The notes under the pieces are model-generated. The model saw only the letters and a list, made by a program, of their open reading frames with translations, was not told the DNA's origin and searched no databases. A DNA stretch of 34,584 bases from Streptosporangiaceae bacterium. GTDB taxonomy: Bacteria > Actinomycetota > Actinomycetes > Streptosporangiales > Streptosporangiaceae. The first letter of the stretch is position 1; each line of letters starts with the position of its first letter. The stretch lies in NCBI GenBank assembly GCA_030045175.1, contig JASIBM010000434.1, forward strand, positions 1 through 34,584, read 5' to 3'. Both the position numbers and the translations under genes were made by a program. This document shows, one piece after another, positions 16,136-24,216 of the stretch.

Positions 16136-16921
16136 GTGCACCGTCAGCGGCGGGAACGGCGGGACTTCTGGGTAGGGGCACGGCTGATGTTGCCTGTGGC
16201 CGCCGGAGATGTCGTTGACGGGATAGCGTTCGGCGCGATCGCCGCGGCCGCCGGCCTCGGTCGCCTCGCCCCGGTCGCCATGTCCGCAAGCGCGTTCTCA
16301 GGCAGCGCGCAATACGCCCTGCTTGCCGTGCTACGCGAGCATGGCACCATCGTCACCGCCCTGTTCGCCGCGGCGGCGCTCAACGTCCGGTATCTCCCCA
16401 TGTCCGCCGCCGTGGCCGCGTCGACCACTGGCTCGCGCTGGCTACGATCCGCGCGGTGCCTGCTGCTCACCGACGAGTCCTGGGCAGTGACCAGCGGCGC
16501 CGACCTCGGAGACGGCGCAGGAGGCGCGCTGGTCGGCGCGGGCCTGACCGAGTTGCTCGCGTGGACCCTGGGCACGGCCGTCGGCGTGCTCGTGGGCAGC
16601 ATCCTGGGCAGCACCAGCAGGCTCGGGCTCGACGCCGCGGTCCCGGCGCTCTTCGTGTGGGTGCTGCGCGGCCAGCTAAAGGCACGCCCGGACGTGGCGG
16701 CCGCGCTGGCGGGCGGTGCGCTCGCCGCCATGCTGGTGCCGATTGCGCCGGCGGGCGTCCCTGTCATGGCAGCTGGCCTCGCGGCGGCGGCCTGGGGTGC
16801 CTGCCGGCCACCGGCCACCGATCGCGCTGGCCAGGATCGCGCTGGCCAGGATCACGCTGGCCAGGATCGCACGGCAACCGGAACCCGCGGTGCGGGGCAG
16901 CGACATGAACTGGATGGCTGA
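16136..16921 (+). CDS. azlC: AzlC-family branched-chain amino acid exporter, large subunit
   Basis: The 261-residue membrane protein carries the AzlC signature: GDVVDGIAFGAIAAAAG, then FSGSAQYALLAVL and a Lys-free ALNVRYLPMSAAVA segment, followed by LLTDESWAVT. AzlC with AzlD exports branched-chain amino acids or their analogues. The GTG start follows GGAGG by ten bases. The C-terminal 30 residues (RAGQD repeats) are encoded by a 15-bp tandem repeat and look like a non-conserved cytoplasmic tail. It overlaps azlD by one base, so the pair is co-translated. Being next to a carrier-protein locus it might export its product, but no sequence evidence shows this. Confidence 0.88.
   Translation: MHRQRRERRDFWVGARLMLPVAAGDVVDGIAFGAIAAAAGLGRLAPVAMSASAFSGSAQYALLAVLREHGTIVTALFAAAALNVRYLPMSAAVAASTTGSRWLRSARCLLLTDESWAVTSGADLGDGAGGALVGAGLTELLAWTLGTAVGVLVGSILGSTSRLGLDAAVPALFVWVLRGQLKARPDVAAALAGGALAAMLVPIAPAGVPVMAAGLAAAAWGACRPPATDRAGQDRAGQDHAGQDRTATGTRGAGQRHELDG
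16820..16870. repeat. 15-bp tandem repeat encoding the AzlC tail
   Basis: GATCGCGCTGGCCAG occurs at 16820-16834 and 16835-16849, a one-base variant at 16850-16864, and a fragment follows to 16870. It encodes DRAGQ-like units in frame, likely by slippage. Confidence 0.85.
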
Positions 16922-17229
16922 TGATGACTGGAAACTGGGTCGCGGTCGGTGCCGTGGCGGTGATCTGCGCCCTCATGCGCGTGAGCGCTCCGCTGCTGCT
17001 CGGCCAGCGGCAAGCCCCTCGTCTCATCCACGCGCTCGAGCTCGCGGTCCCGGCACTGCTGGCCGCGCTGATCGTCACTGAGACGTTCGGCGCGGGGCAG
17101 CGGCTTGTCATCGACCCGAGGCTGGCCGGCGTGGTGGCGGGCGGGCTGGTCGCGCTGGGCAGAAAGCCGCTCTGGCTGACGCTCGTGGTGGCGGTCGGCA
17201 CGACCGCGCTGGTCCGAGCGCTGATTTAA
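16921..17229 (+). CDS. azlD: AzlD-family small subunit of the amino acid exporter
   Basis: This 102-residue protein has four hydrophobic segments and is the normal partner of AzlC. VPALLAALIVTETFG and the following hydrophobic helices match the AzlD family, which is required with AzlC for export. The ATG overlaps the azlC stop (TGATG), with a second ATG directly after. The 3' end overlaps the convergent aminotransferase gene by four bases. Confidence 0.88.
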   Translation: MMTGNWVAVGAVAVICALMRVSAPLLLGQRQAPRLIHALELAVPALLAALIVTETFGAGQRLVIDPRLAGVVAGGLVALGRKPLWLTLVVAVGTTALVRALI

Positions 17230-18515
17230 GGTGCCGTGGCGCTGGCCAAGCCGCGGTCGAACCTGTCCATCAGCAGGTCCGCCTCTGTTGCGGTGAGGAT
17301 CAGCGGCGGGGTCACGAGCACGAAGCTGCTGGAGATGGAGACCAGCAAGCCGGCGGCGCGCAGGCACTGCTTGACGTGGTGCATTGCCTGAGCGGCCAGC
17401 GGCTGGCCGTCACCGTCGGCCAGCCCCACGGCGATCATCAGGCCGGGGCCGTGCACGCTGCGAACGGCCGAGTTTCCGATCCGGCCGGCGAACGCGGACG
17501 TGAGCTGCGCGCCCCGGTCGGCGACATTCGCCAGGACGCTGCCGTCGGCGAGCTCGTCGAGCACGGCCATTGCCGCCGCGACGGCGAGCGGAAGGCCATC
17601 GGCGGTAGACCCATGCGGGAAGACGCCCGCGGGTACCCCGAGCGCCCGCTCAAGCACGTCGTGGGTGACCGCGATCGCCGACAGCGCCGCGTAGCCGGAG
17701 GTCAGGGCCTTGCTCAGCAGCAGCATGTCGGGTTCTAGGCCGAGCTGGCCCGCGACCGTCAGGCTGCCGGTGCGGCCGAAGCCAGTGGTCACCTCGTCCA
17801 GGATGAAGTGGATGTCCGCCGCCTGGCACAGGTCTTGCACCTCGCGCAGGTAGCCGGGCGCGAGCTGCTGCACATCCGTGCCGAGGACTGGCTCCATGAT
17901 CACGGCGGACAGCCGGCCGGCGCCGATGCGGTCGACCGCTGACCGGAACGCGCCGATGTCACCGGCCGGAACGTGCCGCACGCCCGGGCACAGCGGGGCC
18001 AGCACCTCGTGCAACGGCCGCTCGCCGGTCAGGCTGCCAGCCAGGCCGGCGATGCCGTGGTAGCCGTCCCACAGCGCGAGCACCTCGGAGCGCTCCGGGT
18101 GCCCCTCGCCGATCCGGATGAACCGTGACAGCAGGACCGCTCCCTCTGCCGCTTGCGCGCCGGTCGTGCACAGGCGTACGTGGCGCAGGTTCGAAGGCAA
18201 CACCCCGGCCAGGCGGCTGGCGTAATCAAGCGCGATCTGGGTGGGCTGGTCATGCCTGATGATCTGGGCCGCAGGCAGCTCCTGAAGCTGCCTGGCGATG
18301 GCCGTCATGATCCGCTGGTTGCTGTAGCCAAGCGCGGTGCTCCACAGCGCGGAGCGCGCATCGAGGTACTCGCGCCCGAGTACGTCCCTGACGAAGCAGC
18401 CGCTGCCAGACACGAGCGCCAGGTCCGCCCAGGCGCCGTCGTCGTCAGCGGTCAGGGCGCTGAACCACAATGCTGGGTGCTTGCACGTGCAACCAGTGAA
18501 TTCCGCTGCTGTCAT
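17226..18515 (-). CDS. Class III PLP-dependent aminotransferase
   Basis: This 429-residue fold-type I enzyme has the class III hallmarks: RLCTTGAQAAEGAVLLSR (about 114-131, phosphate-binding turn), ILDEVTTGFGRTG (238-250, with the Asp that binds the PLP ring nitrogen) and LLLSKALTSGYAALSA with Lys269 as the Schiff-base lysine. Relatives transfer amino groups between omega-amino acids, amines or aldehydes and 2-oxo acids. It is the last gene of the leftward block, 20 bp after the BtrH-like gene, with an AGGAGG ribosome site. It may make or consume the aldehyde inferred from the ProA-like gene. The N-terminal CTCKH cysteines are unusual. Confidence 0.88.
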   Translation of the reverse strand: MTAAEFTGCTCKHPALWFSALTADDDGAWADLALVSGSGCFVRDVLGREYLDARSALWSTALGYSNQRIMTAIARQLQELPAAQIIRHDQPTQIALDYASRLAGVLPSNLRHVRLCTTGAQAAEGAVLLSRFIRIGEGHPERSEVLALWDGYHGIAGLAGSLTGERPLHEVLAPLCPGVRHVPAGDIGAFRSAVDRIGAGRLSAVIMEPVLGTDVQQLAPGYLREVQDLCQAADIHFILDEVTTGFGRTGSLTVAGQLGLEPDMLLLSKALTSGYAALSAIAVTHDVLERALGVPAGVFPHGSTADGLPLAVAAAMAVLDELADGSVLANVADRGAQLTSAFAGRIGNSAVRSVHGPGLMIAVGLADGDGQPLAAQAMHHVKQCLRAAGLLVSISSSFVLVTPPLILTATEADLLMDRFDRGLASATAP

Positions 18516-18535
18516 GGAACAGCCTCCTAGTCCGG

Positions 18536-19564
18536 CTAGCTGGGTTGGAGGATCGGCAGGGTGGCCGGGGGGCCGTAGCCGTGAGCTTGCACGAGGCAGG
18601 CCGCCTGCGCCTCGGCCTCGGTCAGCTGATCGAATGTCGCCCTGATCAGCGCTGGCCGCGCGCGGCCGCGCGCGGCCGACTCGAGCGCGAAGTGCAGGGC
18701 CATGGGCAGGTCACGCCACAGGTCGTGGAGTTGCCACACGAGCCGCCTCGCTGGCGAGTCGAGCGGGAGCTGGCCGAGATGGGCGTACCTGAATGCGTGA
18801 TGCCTCGCGCTGGCCCACATGTCATCGAAGAACCGTTCCCGGCCAGGGACCTGGTGGTCAGGTCCGGCCCACAGCCCGCCGAGGAACCGCAGCGCCGCCG
18901 CGGGCTCAGCGAGCCATCCGGGCGGCAGCGCCGTGGCCGCGCCGGGAACCGTGGCGCGGCCGAGCCACTGATAATGATCATCAGGCGGTAGCGGCACCGG
19001 GAGTCCGAACACGTATTCCTTGCGAAGCCGCAATTCCGGGCGCAGCGGCGACGGCGGGGTCATCGCCTCGGTCAGTTCGGTGGTGGTAAGCCATCCCGTG
19101 AACGGCTGCTGGCTTCCGCCGGGCAGCAGCGCCTGGAACGGGTCCTCGACCTGCCATCGCCCGCCGCGGTGCTCGCGCACCAGCAGGAAATGCGGCGCGC
19201 TGGCCTCGCCGCTGGCCGGTGACCAGGCCATCGAGCCCGTGTAGGTGACCGCGAGAACCCCGAGGCCCGCCCGCATCTCCGCGTCCAGGCCGGCCGGAAC
19301 GACAGCCGGGTCGGCCGTGCCGAGGTACCCGAGGCGGGAGCCGTCCGCCAGGTCGTTGAGCGCGAGCCAGTGATGGGAGAACGCGACGATCCCGCCTGGC
19401 AGGCCGGGTCGCACCGCCAGGCGCACGGAACGGGCGACACGGGCCAGCGGATCGGGGCAGCAGCCCTCGAGGTATCGCGCCAGCGCCGCCGTGTAGCAGC
19501 TCAGCTGCCCTGGCCCGATCTCGGCGGCCGCGGGCGCGGCGGGATCGCTGGCTGGCGGGATCAC
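18536..19564 (-). CDS. BtrH-like carrier-protein-dependent acyltransferase, copy 1
   Basis: The 342-residue protein resembles the BtrH_N/C39-like fold: LSCYTAALARYLEG places a likely nucleophile Cys23 at the start of a helix, APHFLLVREH supplies His125 and QVEDPF supplies Asp141, a papain-like Cys-His-Asp set. In butirosin biosynthesis BtrH moves a gamma-glutamyl-aminohydroxybutyryl group from a carrier protein to an amine. That role is inferred here; overall similarity is weak and the acceptor is unknown. The C-terminal half is helical and shows no motif I recognise. The GTG start overlaps the carrier protein stop (GTGA), so the two are translationally coupled. The second copy at 21400 keeps the same triad order. 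Confidence 0.6.
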   Translation of the reverse strand: MIPPASDPAAPAAAEIGPGQLSCYTAALARYLEGCCPDPLARVARSVRLAVRPGLPGGIVAFSHHWLALNDLADGSRLGYLGTADPAVVPAGLDAEMRAGLGVLAVTYTGSMAWSPASGEASAPHFLLVREHRGGRWQVEDPFQALLPGGSQQPFTGWLTTTELTEAMTPPSPLRPELRLRKEYVFGLPVPLPPDDHYQWLGRATVPGAATALPPGWLAEPAAALRFLGGLWAGPDHQVPGRERFFDDMWASARHHAFRYAHLGQLPLDSPARRLVWQLHDLWRDLPMALHFALESAARGRARPALIRATFDQLTEAEAQAACLVQAHGYGPPATLPILQPS

Positions 19565-19857
19565 GGTGGTGATTCCCTCGCGGTCTCGGCGGCGCGGGCG
19601 ATGAGCTCGGCGAGATCGCCAACGGTATGAATCGGCCCGCCAGAGAACAGGTCGTCGGGGAGCATCACGCCGAGCTCATCTTCCAGGCGGATCAGCATGC
19701 CAAGCAGCCCGAGCGAGGTCATGTGCAGCAAGGCGCCGTTGAGCGGCTCTGCTAGCGCTACGGTTTCCGGGTCGATCGAGAGCCGCGACTCCCTGACCAC
19801 CATCTTGCGGACCACGGCAAGCACGGCGTCGGGTACTGGCCTAGTCGCGTTCGGCAC
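19561..19857 (-). CDS. Free-standing acyl carrier protein, divergent (carrier protein 1)
   Basis: From GTG 19857 this gives 98 residues. LLHMTSLGLLGMLIRLEDELGV, split around Ser48, has the helix II pattern of carrier proteins, and LPDDLF...TVGDLAELI is the usual helix III-IV end. The serine that would carry phosphopantetheine is preceded by Thr instead of the common Asp. The open frame extends to 19938 inside the ProA-like gene, but GTG 19857 has AAGGGA upstream and gives a normal carrier length. It overlaps the ProA-like stop by 17 bases and the BtrH-like start by four. It is likely the partner of one of these two enzymes. Confidence 0.72.
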   Translation of the reverse strand: MPNATRPVPDAVLAVVRKMVVRESRLSIDPETVALAEPLNGALLHMTSLGLLGMLIRLEDELGVMLPDDLFSGGPIHTVGDLAELIARAAETARESPP

Positions 19858-21169
19858 CGCTGTAGATCCCTTCGTCACGCGCGCGGGCCGGGTCGGCGCC
19901 GAACCTGACGGCGCCATGGCCGTCGACCCGCCACCCATAGGTCATCAGTGCCCCCGCGGTCACCGGCCCCCGCACGTGCAGGCGGCCAGTGCTGATCACG
20001 ATCTCACTGCCCAGGCCGAGCGTCGGGCCGTCGTGCAGCCGGACAGAGCCGTTCACGATCACCGCCGCCGCGTCCACCTTGCGGCAGAATTCATCGGCGA
20101 CGTCTTCGTCCTCGGTGACGATGCCCTCGGTGTGCCCGGTTCCGTACCTGCCGACGTGCGTGATGGCCGCGCTAGGCCCAGGCACGCTGGCTACCGCGAG
20201 CGTGCGGGAGAGGAACTCACGGCCAAGGTCCGCCTCGGTCAGCGGCTCCACGGTCAGCCGCTCGGTAAGCGTTGCGGGCAGGCGCTCGAGCAGGTCGGCC
20301 GAGACCCGCAGGACCAGGGAGCCCATGCCGGGGTCGGTAGCGCGGGCGGCTAGCATCTCCAGGAATTCGCCCGAGATCGCGGCGTCGAGCAGGACCATCT
20401 CCAGCGCCGTGCAGCCTTCCGGCTCCGGCAGCTTGCCGTCAAGCACCAGGCGCACCGCTAGCGGAAGGTCGGCGGCGGCGTGCACGTACATGTGGTTGAC
20501 CCCGCCCCCGCCGACGATCATCGGGATGCGGGACAGCGAGCGGCACGCGTCGAGCAGGCTGGGGCTGCCGCGAGGTATGAGCACGTCGATGGCGTCGTCG
20601 CGGCGCAGCAGCTCGCGCAGCGCGGCCCGGTCCAGGTCGGGGAGCACCTGCACCAAGCCAGGCGGCAGGCCAGCCGTGGCGAGCGCCTCGCCGAGCACGC
20701 CGGCCAGCGCGGCATTGGTACGGGCGATCTCGGCGCCACCGCGCAGCAGCACCGCGTTGCCCACGCAGGCCGGCAGCAAGGCCCCGTCGATGGTGACCGT
20801 CGGCCGCGCCTCATAGATCATCAGCAGGACGCCGAGCGGCCTGGCCACGCGCCGGGCCACGGTACCTCCGGCACCGTGATGAACAGGCCAGGAACCGCCG
20901 AGCATGGCCAGCTCGTTGACCACTCGCTCGGCCAGCATTGCCATCGCGTCACGGTGCGCCTCGGTCAGGCTCATCCGGTGCAGCCAAGGCTCGGGCAGGC
21001 CGCGCTCTTGCCCCGCTCGCAGGTCCTGCGAGTTCGCCGCGGCGATCTGCGGCCAGCGGCTCGCCAAGGCGACGGCCAGCGACCGGGCGAATGCCGGGTA
21101 AGCCGGATCGCCGATGGCCGGAGCCTGCGCCAGGGCGGCACGTGCGGTCCGAAGGCAGTGATCGATCAT
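19841..21169 (-). CDS. ProA-like (gamma-glutamyl-phosphate reductase family) dehydrogenase
   Basis: The 442-residue protein is a full-length member of the ProA branch of aldehyde dehydrogenases. YEARPTVTIDGA (119-130), LLRGGAEIARTN, IPRGSPSLLDACR and the catalytic Cys253 in EPEGCTALEMVLL are in the expected order; E. coli ProA has CNTVETLLV there. LGLGSEIVIST and LHVRGPVTAGALMTY complete the C-terminal domain. ProA reduces glutamyl-5-phosphate to the semialdehyde with NADPH. No ProB-like kinase is in the window and a carrier protein gene overlaps the 3' end, so a carrier-bound acyl group may be the substrate instead; this is inference. ATG 21169 follows GGAGGT. It heads the leftward block. 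Confidence 0.85.
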   Translation of the reverse strand: MIDHCLRTARAALAQAPAIGDPAYPAFARSLAVALASRWPQIAAANSQDLRAGQERGLPEPWLHRMSLTEAHRDAMAMLAERVVNELAMLGGSWPVHHGAGGTVARRVARPLGVLLMIYEARPTVTIDGALLPACVGNAVLLRGGAEIARTNAALAGVLGEALATAGLPPGLVQVLPDLDRAALRELLRRDDAIDVLIPRGSPSLLDACRSLSRIPMIVGGGGVNHMYVHAAADLPLAVRLVLDGKLPEPEGCTALEMVLLDAAISGEFLEMLAARATDPGMGSLVLRVSADLLERLPATLTERLTVEPLTEADLGREFLSRTLAVASVPGPSAAITHVGRYGTGHTEGIVTEDEDVADEFCRKVDAAAVIVNGSVRLHDGPTLGLGSEIVISTGRLHVRGPVTAGALMTYGWRVDGHGAVRFGADPARARDEGIYSGAERD

Positions 21170-21204
21170 TACCTCCGTCCCTCCGCCCGGGATGCCGCCC
21201 GCTG

Positions 21205-21234
21205 GCCAGCAGACCGCTCAAGCCAGCAGACCGC
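21205..21234. repeat. 13-bp direct repeat in the divergent control region
   Basis: GCCAGCAGACCGC occurs at 21205-21217 and 21222-21234, four bases apart (period 17). It lies upstream of the ProA-like gene and could be a tandem regulator-binding site. Confidence 0.7.
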
Positions 21235-21243
21235 GCCCGGCGG

Positions 21244-21267
21244 AACCTGCCAAGCAATTGGCAGGTT
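21244..21267. promoter_or_regulatory. 10-bp perfect inverted repeat with GCAA loop in the divergent control region
   Basis: AACCTGCCAA (21244-21253) and TTGGCAGGTT (21258-21267) pair perfectly around GCAA. It lies between the divergent ProA-like and BtrH-like genes. As DNA it is a good dimeric operator; as rightward RNA it is a hairpin with a GNRA tetraloop. Confidence 0.7.
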
Positions 21268-21399
21268 GATGTCTGCGCGCCGATGGCAGCAAGTGGCCGC
21301 CTCGTAGTCGCACCGCGACCAGCGACGTACGTTCGGTTTCCAGCCACGTATGGTCAGTACTCAGCCGCGGGGTCGTTATCCCCGGAGAGGGTGACACTG

Positions 21400-22416
21400 G
21401 TGCCCAGTGTGCCGCCGCACGGCGTCCACGCCGCGTGCTCCCAGTTCCTGCCGATGGTGGCCGGGGCTTACCTGGACTGCGTCTCTGACGACCTGGCACT
21501 ACTGCTCGCCACGCGGGGCGTCGCCGACGTCGAGGCGGTGTTCGGCCAGGACTGGCGGTTCGACGTCCTCGACGATGACGGGCCGCTGCCCCGCCCAGGC
21601 CTGCCGCCAGCCGACCAGGACGACCTGATCGCCCGGCGCACCGGCTGGCGGCCACGCTGGCGGCCGGCCACCTCGCCCGAGCGCGACGCGCAGGACTGGT
21701 GCGCCGAGCTGAGCGCCGGCAATCCCGTGCTTGTCGTGGGCGACGCCTACCACCTGCCGTGGCTGCCGTACGCGGGCCGTGAGCACATGGCGCACGGTTT
21801 CGTGATCGACGGGCTGTCCTGGGACGACGGCGTCCTGACGGCGCATATCGCCGATCCCTACGACAACGTCACCCAATGGGGCCACGCGCAGCCCATGACC
21901 ACCCGCCAGGCGCTTGGCCCGCTCGCCCCCGCGCTCGCGGATGGCCGCTGGGCCGTCCTGGTCGCGGCCGGCCAGCCGCGCCAAGCCAATCCGGGCGAGC
22001 AGGCGGCCGCGAACGCCGCCGCCATCACCAGGGCCGCGGCAGACGGCAGTTACCAGCGCTTCATCGACGCGCACGAGGAGTCCGGCGTCGAGGAGATGGC
22101 GAGCCTGGCCCTCGCGACCTGGCTGCTGGCTCGCAACCGCGCCCTGCATGCCCGCTGGCTGGCCGGGCTGCCCGCCTGGCAGCGTCCCGACTGGCTCGCC
22201 GAGCGCTTCGAAGCCGAGATCAGCGGGGGCTGGCGCCGCGCCATGGAGATGACCTACATCGCGCTGCGCCGGCTGCGGGGCGGCCATGCGGCCCCGCCGG
22301 CCGCGATCCGATCGGTCCGGCAGGTAGCTGCCGCCGAGGAGAGCCTCGCGGCCTCGTTGCTTTCCAGCGCGCAAGGCTGGCCCGTCGCCAGGAGGCCAGC
22401 CGATGCACGCCAGTGA
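21400..22416 (+). CDS. BtrH-like carrier-protein-dependent acyltransferase, copy 2
   Basis: From GTG 21400 this gives 338 residues. LDCVSDDLALLLATRG puts Cys27 at a helix start, AHGFVIDG gives His132 and HIADPYDN gives Asp152: the same Cys-His-Asp order and spacing as the 342-residue copy at 18536-19564, although the proteins are otherwise very different. The His-containing segment with HGFVIDG...ADPYD is typical of C39-like and BtrH_N domains. The C-terminal half is helical. It opens the rightward block. Several GTGs (21391, 21400, 21409) compete; GAGG at 21387-21390 best fits 21400. The open frame reaches much further upstream, but only across the control region. It overlaps the next gene by 14 bases. 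Confidence 0.62.
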   Translation: MPSVPPHGVHAACSQFLPMVAGAYLDCVSDDLALLLATRGVADVEAVFGQDWRFDVLDDDGPLPRPGLPPADQDDLIARRTGWRPRWRPATSPERDAQDWCAELSAGNPVLVVGDAYHLPWLPYAGREHMAHGFVIDGLSWDDGVLTAHIADPYDNVTQWGHAQPMTTRQALGPLAPALADGRWAVLVAAGQPRQANPGEQAAANAAAITRAAADGSYQRFIDAHEESGVEEMASLALATWLLARNRALHARWLAGLPAWQRPDWLAERFEAEISGGWRRAMEMTYIALRRLRGGHAAPPAAIRSVRQVAAAEESLAASLLSSAQGWPVARRPADARQ

Positions 22417-23944
22417 CGCCATACTCCTGGCGGCAGGCAGGCAGCCAGATGCCATCGCCTTGACCGGGGCCGGCCAGCGGCCTGTTAGCTACCGTGACCT
22501 TGCTCAGGGCATGACCGGCCTGGCCGCCGGGCTGGCCGGCCGCACCAGCCAGGGGGCACGGATCGGCATCGTCAGCAGGAAGTCACCCGAGACGGTCATC
22601 GCGATGCTCGCCTGCCTGCACGCCGGCCGGTGCTTCGTCATGATCGACCCGGCGCTGCCGCCGCATCGCCGCGACTTCATCGTCACCCAGCCGGCCTGCG
22701 AGATCGTGCTCGCTGACCCGGCGACCGCCGGCCTGAGCTGGCCGGTGCCCGCCATCGACCTGGCGGGCGAGGTCGCGCGCGTCGCCCGCCAGGGCCAGGG
22801 CGCCGCGGCGGGCCGGCCGGCGGCACGCCCCGACGACGAGGCTTACGTGCTCTATACCTCCGGCTCGACCGGCGAGCCGAAGGGCGTGGTGATCACCCGT
22901 CGCAACATGCGGGCGTTCCTGCGGTGGGCGGCCGCGAGATTTCCGTTGCGCAGCGGCGACCAGGTGGCCGTGCACGCGCCGCTCCACTTCGACCTGCCGG
23001 TGTATGACCTGTACGCGGGCCTGGCGGGCGGCGCGACGCTGCACCTGGTGCCTGAGCGCGTGGCCCTGTTCCCGCAAGGGCTTTACCGGTTCCTTGCGCA
23101 GGGCGCGATCACCCACCTGTACGCGGTGCCCTCGGCGCTCGGTGCCCTGGCCGACCGCTCCACGCTCGGGCAGCACGGCCTGCCGGCGATGCGCCAGGTC
23201 CTGTATGCGGGCGAGGAGTTCCGGCCCAGGCCACTGGCCACGCTGATGGCCGCCCTGCCCCAGGTCAGGGTCAGCAACTTGTACGGCCCGATCGAGACCA
23301 ACGTGGTGACCTCCTGGACGCTGCGGCGACCGCCCGGTGACGGTGAGCGCGTCCCGCTTGGCCAGCCCATCAGCGGCGTGACGCTCGCCTTGCGCGACGA
23401 CAGCGGCAAGGCGTCAGAGCGCGCGGCGATGGAAGGCGAAGTGCTTGTCGCGGGAGATTGCGTCACCCCCGGCTACCTGGCCAGGCCCGATCTGACCTCG
23501 CAGAGCATGATCACGCTTACCACGGAGAGCGGGACCCGGCGCTTCTACCGCACCGGTGACTTCGCCGTCCGAGATGGCCACGGGGTGCTCCACTTGCTCG
23601 GCCGGCGCGACGGCCTGGTGAAGACGCGCGGCTACCGGGTGGAAATCGGCGAGATCGAGGCCGCGATCGGCTGGCATCCGGCGGTGAGCGAGGTAGCCAT
23701 CGTGGCGGAGCCAGATCCGGAGCTGACCAACCGGTTGCACGCGCTCGTCGTCCCGGCCGACCCCCAGCGACCCTGCCACGGCCTCGCCGACGCGGTGATC
23801 GCCCATTGCCGTCAGCGGCTGCCCGGCTACATGGTGCCCGGCCGGGTGCACGTTCTCGCTGAACTGCCGCGCACAGGCACAGGCAAGATCGCCCGCCAGC
23901 GACTGCCCGGCCTGATCGCCGGCCCGGCAGGAGAACCGCCATGA
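22403..23944 (+). CDS. Free-standing amino-acid adenylation enzyme 1
   Basis: The 513-residue protein is an NRPS-type adenylation domain without condensation or carrier domains. The core motifs are in order: LYTSGSTGEPKGVVIT (A3), HFDLPVYDLYAG (A4, with the Asp that usually binds an amino-acid amine), NLYGPIETN (A5), YRTGDFAVRDGHGVL (A7), GRRDGLVKTRGYRVEIGEIE split over A8, and RTGTGKIARQRL with the A10 lysine. It would activate an amino acid as aminoacyl-AMP and load a carrier, probably the one encoded next. AGGAGG at 22390-22396 sets the ATG start. VinM-like enzymes in macrolactam loci are a similar type. Substrate is not readable by eye. Confidence 0.82.
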   Translation: MHASDAILLAAGRQPDAIALTGAGQRPVSYRDLAQGMTGLAAGLAGRTSQGARIGIVSRKSPETVIAMLACLHAGRCFVMIDPALPPHRRDFIVTQPACEIVLADPATAGLSWPVPAIDLAGEVARVARQGQGAAAGRPAARPDDEAYVLYTSGSTGEPKGVVITRRNMRAFLRWAAARFPLRSGDQVAVHAPLHFDLPVYDLYAGLAGGATLHLVPERVALFPQGLYRFLAQGAITHLYAVPSALGALADRSTLGQHGLPAMRQVLYAGEEFRPRPLATLMAALPQVRVSNLYGPIETNVVTSWTLRRPPGDGERVPLGQPISGVTLALRDDSGKASERAAMEGEVLVAGDCVTPGYLARPDLTSQSMITLTTESGTRRFYRTGDFAVRDGHGVLHLLGRRDGLVKTRGYRVEIGEIEAAIGWHPAVSEVAIVAEPDPELTNRLHALVVPADPQRPCHGLADAVIAHCRQRLPGYMVPGRVHVLAELPRTGTGKIARQRLPGLIAGPAGEPP

Positions 23945-24216
23945 GCGGCGAGCCGGCCACGATGATCGAAGGCCTGGTCGTCCACGTCGTCGCCGATGCG
24001 CTCGGTGTCCAGCCCCAGGAGATCGTGACGGCGCCCACGCTCTTCGACGTTCCTGGCTTCGACTCGCTGACGGTGCTGACCATCTTGTCCCGCCTCGAGG
24101 CCGAACTCGGCGCCGAGATACCGCCGGACGCGATCGTGCCTGAGGCGTTCGAGTCGCTGCCCGCCCTGATCGCGTTGTTCCAGGGGGCCGCTTCGTGGCC
24201 AGGAGGGCAGGCATGA
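23941..24216 (+). CDS. Free-standing acyl/peptidyl carrier protein (carrier protein 2)
   Basis: The 91-residue protein has the carrier motif GFDSLTVLTILSRLEAELG with Ser42 as the phosphopantetheine site, and an IPPDAIVPEAFESLPALIAL end typical of helices III-IV. It sits between two adenylation enzymes and overlaps both (ATGA at 23941 and at 24213), so it probably accepts the aminoacyl group from one or both and presents it to the decarboxylase. Ribosome site GGAG is just upstream. Confidence 0.88.
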   Translation: MSGEPATMIEGLVVHVVADALGVQPQEIVTAPTLFDVPGFDSLTVLTILSRLEAELGAEIPPDAIVPEAFESLPALIALFQGAASWPGGQA

